A stretch of 64,000 bases of DNA from Photobacterium profundum (lineage in GTDB: Bacteria; Pseudomonadota; Gammaproteobacteria; Enterobacterales; Vibrionaceae): contig NZ_PYOD01000001.1 of assembly GCF_003026285.1 (NCBI RefSeq), positions 186,001-250,000 on the forward strand. The letters run 5' to 3'. Made by a program: the position numbers and the translations under genes. This document shows positions 40,094 to 49,427 of this stretch, one piece after another (the first letter of the stretch is position 1; each line of letters begins with the position of its first letter). The notes under the pieces were generated by a model. The model worked only from the letters and a program-made list of their open reading frames with translations. It ran no database searches and was not told the DNA's origin.

Positions 40094-41002
40094 ATGAATT
40101 TTTCCAAGTTCGATCTCAATCTATTCAAAGTGTTTGTTAAGGTGATGGAGACAGGCAGCTACGCTGAAGCGAGTGAGGCGTTAAGCGTCTCTCCTCCAGC
40201 TGTAAGTTTGGCCATGAGTCGTTTACAAAAATCACTTGGGGCAGAGCTGTTTACCCGAGGCAACAGTAAAATATGTCCAACTTCTGCAGCGTTGGCGCTC
40301 TACGATAATGTGCGCGATGAATTACTCGCATTCGAAAGGGTGATCAATTCATTCGATACGTTTAATCCGCTTACATCAACCAAGCAGTTTTTTATTTCAA
40401 CACCAGAAGAGTTTCACACTCAGCTGTTACGAGAGTTGCCAAGTGAGGCAAATGAAAAGATAACCTATTCACTGCAAGAGCAGATCTATGATGAAGAGCG
40501 CGGTATTGCGGAACTTCGAAATCGAAAAATCGATCTCATTGTTGATAGCTATCTTATGAAAGACAAAAGCTTAGCGCATGAATTGTTGTTTGAAGACGAT
40601 ATCGTTATTGTGGTCGCCAATTCACACTCGCATAGTGAGATTGGAATTGGCCTTCACGACTATCAAACCCTACCCCAGTCGGTATTAAGCTTAAGACGGA
40701 ATAATAAACTTGCTTTAAACTTGTTTTTTGACGAGCCAATAGATATCAAGCGCCGTATAGTTAATGAAGCTAGTTCTATGCTTGCGAATATGCTCATTGT
40801 CAGTAGAACTCAGCTCTTTTGCCACACAACAAGAAGCCTTGCCATGCAGTATTATGAAACGCTAGGTTTAACAATCATAGAGCCACCAATCCCCCTCAAG
40901 CGTATCCCATTTTATATGCAATGGCACAAACCAAATTCTTCTTCCTCTACTCACCAATGGCTGCGAGAAAGAGTAAGAAACTTGATTAAACAGCGACTAT
41001 AA
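40094..41002 (+). CDS. LysR-family transcriptional regulator
   Basis: DNA-binding regulator of 302 residues. The N-terminal winged helix-turn-helix reads DLNLFKVFVKVMETGSYAEA followed by LSVSPPAVSLAMSRLQKSLG, the standard LysR pattern, and a C-terminal periplasmic-binding-like effector domain follows. AAGGAGG sits five bases before the ATG, one of the strongest ribosome binding sites in the window. It is divergent from the alkylsulfatase gene across 182 bases that contain a T-N11-A dyad, so it probably regulates that gene, perhaps in response to an alkyl sulfate or its product. The effector is not known from sequence. Confidence 0.92.
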   Translation: MNFSKFDLNLFKVFVKVMETGSYAEASEALSVSPPAVSLAMSRLQKSLGAELFTRGNSKICPTSAALALYDNVRDELLAFERVINSFDTFNPLTSTKQFFISTPEEFHTQLLRELPSEANEKITYSLQEQIYDEERGIAELRNRKIDLIVDSYLMKDKSLAHELLFEDDIVIVVANSHSHSEIGIGLHDYQTLPQSVLSLRRNNKLALNLFFDEPIDIKRRIVNEASSMLANMLIVSRTQLFCHTTRSLAMQYYETLGLTIIEPPIPLKRIPFYMQWHKPNSSSSTHQWLRERVRNLIKQRL

Positions 41003-41153
41003 AAGAGTCGTGCTCCCCCAACGAAGTTGCATCAGCCTTCATAAATTAGTCCGACACTTTCTAGATCTCTTTTTTCGAGGAGTGACGTATTTTAGCCCCT
41101 TGTGAATATAGATTTACTCAATTAGGGCGATAGCTGATTGAATTAAACAGCAC

Positions 41154-41185
41154 AAAAAGGGCTAGCACAATGGCTAGCCCTTTTT
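41154..41185. terminator. Bidirectional terminator between the LysR gene and the symporter gene
   Basis: GGGCTAGC and GCTAGCCC form a perfect 8 bp stem with a six-base loop, flanked by five A on one side and five T on the other, so it works for both convergent transcripts. Confidence 0.88.
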
Positions 41186-41206
41186 CACGTTATAAGTTAA
41201 CCGTTA

Positions 41207-42754
41207 TTAAGCAACAGGCTTAATTGGCTCGCCATCAGCAACGTCTTCAACTGCCTTTGGTTTACCCTGAGATTTAAGTTTCTTCTCCCAGAAGTCCGCA
41301 TTTTTAATACCTAACTTGACAGGGTCAAAGGTAAATTTAGTAACACCCGCTTTCTGTTGCGCTTCATAATCTTTAAGAGCCTTAAGCGCAGGTCTACCTA
41401 AGAAGAAGACAATCAGAATACCGACAATGTTCAACCATGCCATCAAACCTACACCCACATCGCCCAGAGCCCATGCTAAGTTCGCTGTTTTCACCGTGCC
41501 GTAGAAAGTAGCCACAACAAGTACACCTTTCAAGATGAACATCAAGCCTGGTACTTTGAACGTACGACGAATGTATGCAACGTTAGTTTCAGCAATATAG
41601 TAGTAAGCAAGAATCGTAGTGAATGCGAAGAAGAACAACGCAAAGGCAATAAATGGCTTACCAATACCCGGCATTGCACTTTCAATTGCCATCTGTGTAA
41701 AGACTGGACCATTCGCACCAATATTTGTCGCTAGATTCTGAACAAGGAATACACCTTCTGCACCACCGTGTACGTTATATGCACCAGTGATGATGATCAT
41801 GAACGCCGTAGCTGAACAAACAAGCAATGTATCAATGTAGATTGAAAATGCTTGAACAAGACCTTGCTGGGCTGGGTGCTCAACATCTGCTGCAGCTGCA
41901 GCATGAGGACCGGTACCTTGACCCGCTTCGTTCGAGTAAACACCTCGCTTAACACCCCAACCAATCGCCGCACCAAAGCCAGCCATCGGTGTAAAGGCAT
42001 CACCCACAATCATTGCAAACACAGTTGGTACTTGACCGATGTTTAGAAGAATGATGATGAAAGCAACAACAATGTATGCCAATGCCATAAATGGCACAAC
42101 AATCTGTGTGAAGTTAGCAATACGCTTAACGCCACCAAAGATGATGAAAGAAAGAATGATAGAAATTATTGTGCCCGTCACAATCTTAGCAAAGCTGATT
42201 GTTCCGATAGCCGTTTCAATCATTTCGCCAGGACCAAATGCAGCTTCTACCGCATTACCGATACTGTTTGATTGAACGCCAGGAAGTAAAATACCACATG
42301 CAAAGATAGTTGCGATGGCAAAAACCCATGCGTACCATTTTTGTCCCATTGCTTTTTCAATGTAGTAAGCTGGGCCACCACGGAACTGACCGTCTTCATC
42401 TTCTTCTTTATAAATCTGTGCTAACGCTGATTCAGTGTATGCTGTTGCTGCACCAAGAAATGCCACAACCCACATCCAGAATACTGCCCCAGGACCACCA
42501 AAACCGATAGCCGCTGCAACACCTGCTATGTTACCTGTACCTACACGCCCCGATAACGAAACTGCTAATGCTTGAAAAGAGGAAATACCCTGATCGGAAC
42601 TTTTGCCAGAAAGAAGCAGTCTCCACATTTCGCGGAAGTGCCTTAACTGTACAAAGCGTGTTGCGATGGAATAGAACAAACCAGCACCCAAGCACAAATA
42701 AATGAGGATTGGGCTCCAAATAATACCGTTTAGAAAATCTACAAACTCCTGCAT
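41207..42754 (-). CDS. Sodium:alanine symporter of the AGCS family
   Basis: Inner-membrane importer of alanine or glycine driven by sodium. The 515-residue protein has about 11 hydrophobic segments and the AGCS signatures GRVGTGNIAGVAAAIGFGGP near residue 85 and the GVKRGVYSNEAGQGTGPHA motif near 285. The ATG at 42754 is chosen because AGGGAG is placed just upstream and the next residues (QEFVDFLNG) begin the family's N-terminus; the frame stays open a further 44 codons. On the minus strand TTAACA (42826-42821) and TATTAT (42802-42797) make a promoter with 18-base spacing about 40 bases before the start. Confidence 0.92.
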   Translation of the reverse strand: MQEFVDFLNGIIWSPILIYLCLGAGLFYSIATRFVQLRHFREMWRLLLSGKSSDQGISSFQALAVSLSGRVGTGNIAGVAAAIGFGGPGAVFWMWVVAFLGAATAYTESALAQIYKEEDEDGQFRGGPAYYIEKAMGQKWYAWVFAIATIFACGILLPGVQSNSIGNAVEAAFGPGEMIETAIGTISFAKIVTGTIISIILSFIIFGGVKRIANFTQIVVPFMALAYIVVAFIIILLNIGQVPTVFAMIVGDAFTPMAGFGAAIGWGVKRGVYSNEAGQGTGPHAAAAADVEHPAQQGLVQAFSIYIDTLLVCSATAFMIIITGAYNVHGGAEGVFLVQNLATNIGANGPVFTQMAIESAMPGIGKPFIAFALFFFAFTTILAYYYIAETNVAYIRRTFKVPGLMFILKGVLVVATFYGTVKTANLAWALGDVGVGLMAWLNIVGILIVFFLGRPALKALKDYEAQQKAGVTKFTFDPVKLGIKNADFWEKKLKSQGKPKAVEDVADGEPIKPVA

Positions 42755-42796
42755 AAAACTCCCTGTTATATAGTTTGGTAAATAATGTTCAGCAGC

Positions 42797-42826
42797 ATAA
42801 TAAACAGATTGTAAGCAGATTGTTAA
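42797..42826 (-). promoter_or_regulatory. Likely sigma-70 promoter of the symporter gene
   Basis: TTAACA and TATTAT separated by 18 bases, read on the minus strand. Between them the sequence CAGATTGT occurs twice at an 11-base interval, about one helical turn, which may be a binding site for a regulator. Confidence 0.4.
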
Positions 42827-42854
42827 GTTTTTTATTTTGTAACACCAGTTCGTG

Positions 42855-43439
42855 TGACACCAAGCACAAAAGGGTAGTTTTCGCACAAAGATATATAATC
42901 AACTTAATGGCTAAATATAACTATTTATTCATGGCAATCAACTGATATGCAACAGGTATTCAAAGATTGATCTTTCGCGATAGAATAAAAAGACTAGTCG
43001 TACCCTATAATTAGTCGTTCCTAGGTGCACCAATTTAATGCAAATGCGCACCATGCCAGTGCGGTATATTCATTTTTTATTCAAATATATAAAGATATAC
43101 AGACGATAGAAAAATAGCATGCGGAATAAATGACATGTTAAAAACATTTAACATAGTGACAAGTTTCATTTCAAATATTCAGACAAAAACAAGAAAACAA
43201 GCCAATGAAGGAAGCGTCTTATACCATTCTGGATAAGTAAATGGTCAGATAATTACGCAGGAAAAATTGATAATAACAAGACAGAAATTGAAGTAACTAG
43301 TTATTCTAATTATAAAATTGCTAACGTAGTTATAACCAATTTAAACCAGCAAGAATGATCAGATACTTGTCTAGATTGGTCTTAATACCTAGTGGAATCA
43401 TTAAGGCCGCTTCATTCGATGTGACAAATAATACCAAAT
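42855..43439. other. AT-rich intergenic region with partial repeat sequence
   Basis: No gene is visible. GGTCAGATAATTA at 43243-43255 repeats the inner end of the neighbouring inverted-repeat element, and the preceding ACCATTCTGGATAAGTAAAT looks like part of the same family, so the stretch from about 43218 may be an older, decayed copy. Confidence 0.35.
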
Positions 43440-43684
43440 CCATTAATTATCTGATCAGTCAGCGAGAGTTAAAATACTTTTAGGCAAGGAGATAAATTGA
43501 GAATCTAGTGGCTCTAAATTAAATTTATTAACGCAGTATAAAAGTATTTTAAACTCACCCAAAGGAAACACCATTGGAAGCCAACTTCTGTGTCTAGCGA
43601 TTTCAAAAGAGAACCTCTCTTCTATCAAACACTATCCTTAAACTCGACTCCCAGTGGTATTCTGAATGGTCAGATAATTAATGG
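43440..43684. repeat. Miniature inverted-repeat element (245 bp)
   Basis: The left end CCATTAATTATCTGATCA and the right end TGGTCAGATAATTAATGG are inverted repeats matching at 17 of 18 positions. Inside, AAAATACTTTTA and AAAAGTATTTTA form a second inverted pair about 70 bases apart. No protein is coded, so it would have to be moved by a transposase elsewhere. It ends 35 bases after the last gene of the dms operon. Confidence 0.7.
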
Positions 43685-43719
43685 AATTGATATAACAGGT
43701 GTATAGTTGCGATACTACC

Positions 43720-44259
43720 TTAAGACAGTTCAACCATTGTGATCGCGTTGCTCTGGCATTCAAAAGCACACTCCCCACAGCCATCACACTTATTGATATC
43801 TATTACGGGAATTTTCTTATTCTTCCACTCTATTGCCGATCGCTCACAGCTATCAGCACAACTGGCGCAATAAGAAAAAGTATTACCACACCTGACTGCA
43901 ACCTGAGGACGAGATTGGATATTAAACGCTTTTTGTTCAAGTGCGCCAACTTGGCAGGCCATCACGCAAGCTTCACAGCGGGAACAATAACTCACGATAA
44001 AGTCGATCTCAGGTCGTTGACCGTCCATCTTAATAAGCCCTTCAGGGCAGGCTTTTTCGCATTCCCCACACCCTGTACATAAGTTATCAAACAACAAATG
44101 ATCAACAGCACCGGGTGGGCGCAATTTAAACACCAGCGGCAAGCTTTGTTCGACTGCCTGAGCACTATGACTGACTGCCTTAAACAAACCACGGAATAAT
44201 CCGCGTCTGCTGATGGTGTTATGTTCTAAATATGCTTGGTAATACTTTTCTGTTTTCAT
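43720..44259 (-). CDS. NapF-like ferredoxin-type iron-sulphur protein
   Basis: Cytoplasmic protein of 179 residues that should hold several [4Fe-4S] clusters: CTGCGECEKACP, CSRCEACVMACQ, a looser CASCADSC, and CDGCGECAFECQ. An N-terminal SRRGLFRGL segment resembles that of NapF, which is not exported and is thought to help insert or reduce the iron-sulphur clusters of the partner molybdoenzyme. It overlaps the stop of the chaperone gene upstream by one base and is the last gene of dmsABC-chaperone-ferredoxin. NapF is classically tied to nitrate reductase, so here it is likely recruited for maturation of DmsA. No terminator follows; a repeat element does. Confidence 0.82.
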   Translation of the reverse strand: MKTEKYYQAYLEHNTISRRGLFRGLFKAVSHSAQAVEQSLPLVFKLRPPGAVDHLLFDNLCTGCGECEKACPEGLIKMDGQRPEIDFIVSYCSRCEACVMACQVGALEQKAFNIQSRPQVAVRCGNTFSYCASCADSCERSAIEWKNKKIPVIDINKCDGCGECAFECQSNAITMVELS

Positions 44260-44849
44260 TAGCGATATAGCTGGACTGTTGGAGGTGACAATTCAAGAAG
44301 CTGTTGCATATCATTAATATAATGACGTGTGATTTTTGCAATAAGTGGGTAAAAAGATGTATTTAACGATGTTTTCTCAACGAGCTCAAGATAGCGGAAT
44401 GCCCAAGGTAAAAGATGGATCTCTAGTAATTCAGCTGCCGCTTCATCTTTTTCAGCTTCAAGCAACGCAGCTAAGGCTAATAACATCAAGCCAAATTGAT
44501 CTTCTGGCTCATTCATCCCTGTATCTATTGCCATTGATTCACGAGCTAAAAATGCACGATATGCCTGCGTCGATTGTCCAATAACGAGATTCTCAGGATC
44601 TCGATATACAGCTCCCCACGGTGCTGCTGGCATCTCACCAAGGCCTTCAAATAATACTGTGTAATCGTGACGTAGCCCATCTTTATTACTATATACAACT
44701 GTTTGGCAAAGTTCCCTGACCTGTTGAATATCTTGCCAATTTAAATACTCCGGCAACTCAGCAATTGCAGGTAATATATCCGTAGTTGGTTGATGGTCTG
44801 GGGTGTAATAAAATAGCGTACCTAAAATTCGAGGAACAACGGCTATCAT
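44259..44849 (-). CDS. TorD/DmsD-family molybdoenzyme maturation chaperone
   Basis: Cytoplasmic, all-helical chaperone (196 residues) of the TorD superfamily, which binds the twin-arginine leader of a molybdenum reductase until cofactor insertion is finished. The family pattern is seen in YTVLFEGLGEMPAAPWGAVY and EPEDQFGLML, with the late segment LEIHLLPWAFRYLE. From position it should serve DmsA, so DmsD-like; but since no torD accompanies torECA in this window, it may also attend TorA. ATG at 44849 is used; an in-frame GTG four codons upstream is possible and neither has a strong ribosome binding site. It lies 124 bases after dmsC. Confidence 0.82.
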   Translation of the reverse strand: MIAVVPRILGTLFYYTPDHQPTTDILPAIAELPEYLNWQDIQQVRELCQTVVYSNKDGLRHDYTVLFEGLGEMPAAPWGAVYRDPENLVIGQSTQAYRAFLARESMAIDTGMNEPEDQFGLMLLALAALLEAEKDEAAAELLEIHLLPWAFRYLELVEKTSLNTSFYPLIAKITRHYINDMQQLLELSPPTVQLYR

Positions 44850-44973
44850 TCGGTTTCTCACTTACAAATTAATACTCTGACTACGACTATTTTTCGTAAA
44901 ATTCAATAATCAGGTAATATAAAGGCAGACAAAAATTGCCCAGCCACTTACGTGACTAGGCAAAATAAAGCGG

Positions 44974-45750
44974 TTACATAGGGATTGCCCACAAGTTGTA
45001 GAAAGCAATTCTACCCAGTAACTCACTGACTAATACCACCGCAGCACCACCAATAATAAGCGGTTTCATCGTCTCTTTACGCATTAAGGTAACAAGACAA
45101 ACGGCAGCAGCAATCACTAACATTACTGCCTGTATTCCCCACAATGTATACTGTTGTACTGCAAGTTCAGGTGCCTGTTGGGTCACAAAGCCGATGTAAT
45201 CAGGTTTTGTCACTAACGATACCAGTACACCACCAATGATCGCGACTGTTCCCACTTTATGGGCCCCCGTCATCACCGCGAATGCACCGCCAACAAGAAC
45301 GACAGTCAACCACATTTGTAATGATGTATGTAGGGTATTCCAGCTAGCAACGGTTTCAAGTTGATACACCTGAGTAATAGACCACGCAAACAACAAACCA
45401 CTCACGACAGCAAATACATTGCATAGCTTGCGCAATGATTCTTTGCTACCGATCAGGCTCAATAGTGCTGTAGCACCTGCAAAAGCCATGAAAATACCAC
45501 TTAAGATTATTTCATTGCTCATTGGTGAACGACCAAGACCTGCCAACAAATTCAATGCGCGTAACGGTTGCCCCATATGCAGACCACCAATCGCAGACCC
45601 TATCGCCAGCAGTGCTGTCGCAATAATGTTCGCCAGCTTCAATTGTTCAGAAGAAATCTGCTTTGCACTAAACGCAAGCAAAGACAGCAGAAAAATACCG
45701 ACCGCAGCCTGACCAAAAACGGTGAAGAAGACTAATGGTAACTCGTGCAT
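44974..45750 (-). CDS. dmsC: DMSO reductase membrane anchor subunit DmsC
   Basis: Integral membrane subunit (258 residues, about eight hydrophobic segments) that anchors DmsAB and oxidises menaquinol. The N-terminus HELPLVFFTVFGQAAVG is the typical DmsC opening. The ATG at 45750 follows the dmsB stop after one base (TAAAATG), which decides the start over a longer frame. Unlike cytochrome-type anchors it has no obvious haem ligands, consistent with DmsC. Confidence 0.9.
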   Translation of the reverse strand: MHELPLVFFTVFGQAAVGIFLLSLLAFSAKQISSEQLKLANIIATALLAIGSAIGGLHMGQPLRALNLLAGLGRSPMSNEIILSGIFMAFAGATALLSLIGSKESLRKLCNVFAVVSGLLFAWSITQVYQLETVASWNTLHTSLQMWLTVVLVGGAFAVMTGAHKVGTVAIIGGVLVSLVTKPDYIGFVTQQAPELAVQQYTLWGIQAVMLVIAAAVCLVTLMRKETMKPLIIGGAAVVLVSELLGRIAFYNLWAIPM

Positions 45751-45751
45751 T

Positions 45752-46369
45752 TTACACTTCCTCCGGATTCTGGATAGCACCGGTAGTATCACCAGTAGAT
45801 CGTGCATTTGAATGCGGTTTTACAATTAAGTTTGGCTGAGTGAAACCTGGATCTGGCAACGGTGCAATGGCATTCTGTGTGCCATGTCGCTCTCTAAGCA
45901 CTTGAATATCATCAAAATCTAACGCTCGTTGAGGGCAAGAATCCACACATACTGGCTTTTTACCTTCAGCAACGCGTTCATAACAACCGTCACACTTTGA
46001 CATCACTTTCTTTTCAGCATCATACTGAGGCGCGCCATACGGACAACGCATTTCACAGTAACGACAACCGACACAAGTTTCCTGATTAACGACTACCAAG
46101 CCATCTTCTTTGCGTTTATGCATCGCACCTGTTGGGCAACCTGATACACAAGCTGGCTCGGTGCAGTGGTTACAAGAAATAGATAAGTAGTAATTAAAGA
46201 CATCTTGTACCCAGGTTTTACCCTGCTTTTGCCAAATCCCTCCACCATATTCGTACACGCGGCGAAATTTAGGCCCAACATTTTGATCTTTCTCGTCTTT
46301 ACAGCTTACCTGACAGGTTTTACAACCAGTGCACTTTGAAGAGTCTACAAAAAAACCGTACTGCTTCAT
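45752..46369 (-). CDS. dmsB: DMSO reductase iron-sulphur subunit DmsB
   Basis: Electron-transfer subunit (205 residues) with four ferredoxin-type cysteine groups: CTGCKTCQVSCKDEK, CNHCTEPACVSGCP, CVGCRYCEMRCPYGAP and CDGCYERV...CVDSCPQRAL, each for a [4Fe-4S] cluster. It passes electrons from DmsC to DmsA. It lies 13 bases after dmsA and one base before dmsC, so all three are cotranscribed. The identification is secure from motifs and order. Confidence 0.95.
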   Translation of the reverse strand: MKQYGFFVDSSKCTGCKTCQVSCKDEKDQNVGPKFRRVYEYGGGIWQKQGKTWVQDVFNYYLSISCNHCTEPACVSGCPTGAMHKRKEDGLVVVNQETCVGCRYCEMRCPYGAPQYDAEKKVMSKCDGCYERVAEGKKPVCVDSCPQRALDFDDIQVLRERHGTQNAIAPLPDPGFTQPNLIVKPHSNARSTGDTTGAIQNPEEV

Positions 46370-46382
46370 TTATTTAATCTCC

Positions 46383-48824
46383 TTAGACACTCTGAATTTC
46401 AACCAAATTAGTATGTTGTGGGTTACCTTTCGCTAACGCAGTTGCACGCTGTGTTGTTAGGCGATTAATACAGCCACCAACATCGACACCCTTTTTATTG
46501 GTCTTCGCCCATGCGCCTTCAGGAACAGCAGCCGTGCCCGGCATTATGCGAGCTGTCACTTTAGCAGGTAAGTGAATACGACCACGGTCGTTAAAGATCT
46601 CAACAATATCGCCATTTTTAATCTGACGGCTTTGTGCATCTAAAGTGTTCATCCAAACAGCATCAGGAGCGACTTCTTTTAGTTGAGCAACTGACGAGTA
46701 AGTAGAATGACAGTGGCCTTTCGTGTGAAAGCCTGTTAACTGTAACGGGTATTTCTTAAGCATCTCATGATCTTCACAACCCTCAACAGCAGGCTGGTAT
46801 TCAGGAATTGCAGTGATTCTATCGCCCGGTAAGATTTCTCTTTCTTTCGCGACTTGAGCCAATGCTTCTGAATAAATTTCAATTTTACCAGACGGTGTTT
46901 TCAGCGGGTGAGCCTGAGGATTATCACGGAAATCTTTCAGAGCAATATGTTTGCTACTATCAGCAATACGGCGATCAATGATTCCCATACCATCAGTTTC
47001 TGCAAACGTTGGCAGATGGGTTTCTTTCTTACGTACTTCGTTATAAGCGTGCTCGATCCATTCCTGATAAGTACGGCCTTCAGTGAACTTGTCTTTGAAG
47101 CCCATTTTCTCAGCAATTTCTGCTAATACATCATAGGTTGCACGGTTTTCCCACATTGGTTCAACCGCTTGCTGTAAACGTACCAGATAGTGGTAAGAAC
47201 CAGACTGATAAGAGTTATTGATAAGATCATCTGACTCAAGCGTTGATACATCGGGTAGTAACAAATCAGCGTATTTAGCTGATGCTGTCATGTGGTTATC
47301 CCATACCAGATTGAATTCACACAATGACTCGTCAGTTAGGATTTCATGGGTACGGTTCAGATCTGAATGCTGATTACCAGAGATATTACTCGCGTAATTC
47401 CACAAAAATTTAACGTTAGTACTCAGGCGATCTTTACCCTTGATGTAATCTTTCGCAGCAGTCATTTCAGTACCGCGAACAATCGCATCTGTCCATAAGA
47501 AACAAGGAATAGACACTTTAACTGGGTTTGGTAACGCTAATCCAGATAAGGTATAACCAACACTTCCGCCCCATGTTCCAATATTGGTACCTGGACGACC
47601 AAACTGACCCGTCATAATTGGTAACATCATGATTGCACGTGCTGCATGTTCACCCGTTTGAGTACGCTGAACACCCCAACCCTGTGAAACCCAAGCTGCT
47701 TTTGCATTGGCTATTTCGCGCGCTAACTGCTTGATGCGATCAGCTGGAATTCCTGTTAACTCACTTGCCCATTCAGGTGTCTTAGGTGTTTTATCTTCAC
47801 CAAGGCCAAGAATGTATGATTTATAAGATGCGTTGCTAGATGCAGTTGCTGGTAGAGTATCGTCACTCCAGCCTACAGTATACTGCTTGAGCATTTCCTC
47901 ATTGATTAAATCTTCTTTGATCAATACATAACCCATAGCAGCAACAAGTGCAGCATCCGTACCAGGACGGATCGGAAGCCATTCACTATCAAATGCAGTT
48001 ACGCTATCAGTACGACGTGGATCGATAATGATCACTTTCGCCTTACTTTGCTCTAAAGCATGATATATCTCAGCAATCTGACCACCGCCCGACATACGGG
48101 TTTCAGCCAAGTTCTGCCCAAACATAACAACAAGATCTGAATTCTTAATTTCAGAAAATAGTGTTTGCTGTTCAGTACCATAGATATTTCCAGCCTGACC
48201 AAAGACATACGGCTGAATACAGTTAAGCTGCGCTTCTGAATAAGTATTGTGCATATCCAAGAAACCACCTGCAATGTTTAGCAGACGCTTACAAGTATTA
48301 CGACCTTGAAGGTTGGCACCAGTTAGACCTGAACCATATTGGTAGTAGATCGCTTCATTACCATGAGTATCAATCACACGACGTAGCTCTTTTGCTACAA
48401 TTGTTGTAGCTTCATCCCAGCTGATACGTTTGAATTTACCTTCTCCTCGCTTACCTACGCGTAGCATCGGGTACTTCAAGCGATCTGGATTATAAGTACG
48501 CCAGCGGGCAGAACGACCACGCAGACACGGACGAATCTGATGCTGACCAAAAATAGCCTCGTCAACGCCATCTTCCGGTGAAATTTTCACCGCTACGCCT
48601 TCTTTCACGTGGACTTTAAATGGGCAGCGACTGCCGCAGTTCACTAAACAGGCACTGTATTTAATGGTTTCTTCTGCCAGATCGACAGTTGGGGAAATCG
48701 CCTGAGCTTTAAATGGTAATGCCATTGAGCTCGCAGCGGCTACCGCCCCCGTAACAGCTGCCGAAGTGTGTATAAATTTTCGACGACTTAATAGGTGAGA
48801 TTTAATTTTATTGCTTATAGTCAT
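46383..48824 (-). CDS. dmsA: DMSO reductase catalytic molybdopterin subunit DmsA
   Basis: Catalytic subunit (813 residues) reducing DMSO, and possibly other S- and N-oxides, in anaerobic respiration. The N-terminus carries a twin-arginine leader (LSRRKFIHTSA), then the cysteine group CLVNCGSRCPF with a later CLRGRSARW for the FS0 [4Fe-4S] cluster, and TYSEAQLNC holding the likely molybdenum-ligand Ser. The bis-MGD binding C-terminal domain has FNDRGRIHLPA. The ATG at 48824 is preceded by AGAGG and is 14 codons inside the open frame. An FNR-type site lies 57 bases upstream, fitting anaerobic induction. Confidence 0.94.
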   Translation of the reverse strand: MTISNKIKSHLLSRRKFIHTSAAVTGAVAAASSMALPFKAQAISPTVDLAEETIKYSACLVNCGSRCPFKVHVKEGVAVKISPEDGVDEAIFGQHQIRPCLRGRSARWRTYNPDRLKYPMLRVGKRGEGKFKRISWDEATTIVAKELRRVIDTHGNEAIYYQYGSGLTGANLQGRNTCKRLLNIAGGFLDMHNTYSEAQLNCIQPYVFGQAGNIYGTEQQTLFSEIKNSDLVVMFGQNLAETRMSGGGQIAEIYHALEQSKAKVIIIDPRRTDSVTAFDSEWLPIRPGTDAALVAAMGYVLIKEDLINEEMLKQYTVGWSDDTLPATASSNASYKSYILGLGEDKTPKTPEWASELTGIPADRIKQLAREIANAKAAWVSQGWGVQRTQTGEHAARAIMMLPIMTGQFGRPGTNIGTWGGSVGYTLSGLALPNPVKVSIPCFLWTDAIVRGTEMTAAKDYIKGKDRLSTNVKFLWNYASNISGNQHSDLNRTHEILTDESLCEFNLVWDNHMTASAKYADLLLPDVSTLESDDLINNSYQSGSYHYLVRLQQAVEPMWENRATYDVLAEIAEKMGFKDKFTEGRTYQEWIEHAYNEVRKKETHLPTFAETDGMGIIDRRIADSSKHIALKDFRDNPQAHPLKTPSGKIEIYSEALAQVAKEREILPGDRITAIPEYQPAVEGCEDHEMLKKYPLQLTGFHTKGHCHSTYSSVAQLKEVAPDAVWMNTLDAQSRQIKNGDIVEIFNDRGRIHLPAKVTARIMPGTAAVPEGAWAKTNKKGVDVGGCINRLTTQRATALAKGNPQHTNLVEIQSV

Positions 48825-48852
48825 GAATATTGCCTCTTGATTGCTGCTAGGC

Positions 48853-48894
48853 AATATTACCCACAAAGAAGTATATCCATATGATCATGATCAA
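48853..48894 (-). promoter_or_regulatory. FNR-type site and -10 element of the dms operon
   Basis: On the minus strand TTGATCATGATCAT (48894-48881) matches the FNR consensus TTGAT-N4-ATCAA at nine of ten positions. TAATAT (48859-48854) is centred 31 bases downstream, the spacing expected for a class II FNR promoter with the site centred at -41.5. The start of transcription would be near 48846, 22 bases before the dmsA ATG. Confidence 0.7.
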
Positions 48895-49355
48895 CTGCAA
48901 ATATATGTTTAAATAAAATTTGTAACTATTGGTAAATAATGAAAACAACTCAATCAAATAGATTGATTTTGAAGCGGATTTTATATATTGACATATCCAC
49001 CTACATTACTTAAATAATATTAACACCGGTAAGCACATGAATAGTAGATGATTTTTATCAAGAAAATATATAACTAGAATTCGGTTACTACCCGTATAGG
49101 TTCGTAATAACACGTCACTCGTAACCCTATTACTTACAACAAAACTACACTGTAATCTGTACAGGTATTAATATAAATCCGTTATGGATATATTATAAAT
49201 ATCAACCCAAGAATATGCAATTTACATAGCATAGTTAACATTAGTGCAGGTTTCATTATTTTATTCATTTTCTAGAGTTTGTTAAGGTCACTAAGTTGGG
49301 TTTATTAGCTAATACAGATAACGCTAGCACGAAGTAAGTAATCGCTGTGAATCTG
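48895..49355. other. AT-rich intergenic region between dmsA and gnd
   Basis: No open frame, repeat or RNA gene is recognisable in this stretch; it probably holds the upstream dms control region. Confidence 0.4.
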
Positions 49356-49394
49356 AAAAAAAAATCACCATTCAGATTACTGAACGGTGATTTT
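49356..49394 (-). terminator. Rho-independent terminator of zwf-pgl-gnd
   Basis: Read on the minus strand, AAAATCACCGTTCAG and CTGAATGGTGATTTT pair over 15 bases with one G-T wobble around a four-base loop, followed by a T-run. It lies 33 bases after the gnd stop. Confidence 0.9.
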
Positions 49395-49427
49395 GGCATT
49401 ATAAATTTAAGAATAAATTATACGAGA

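Noticed and set aside
43020..43075. TGCACC/GCGCACC repeats resembling an NtrC binding site upstream of the symporter gene
   Set aside because: The dyads are imperfect and no sigma-54 promoter (TGGC-N8-TGC) could be found between them and the symporter start.
43699..44082. A 127-codon plus-strand frame opposite the NapF-like gene
   Set aside because: It is antisense to a gene with four ferredoxin cysteine motifs; the plus-strand product has no features of its own.
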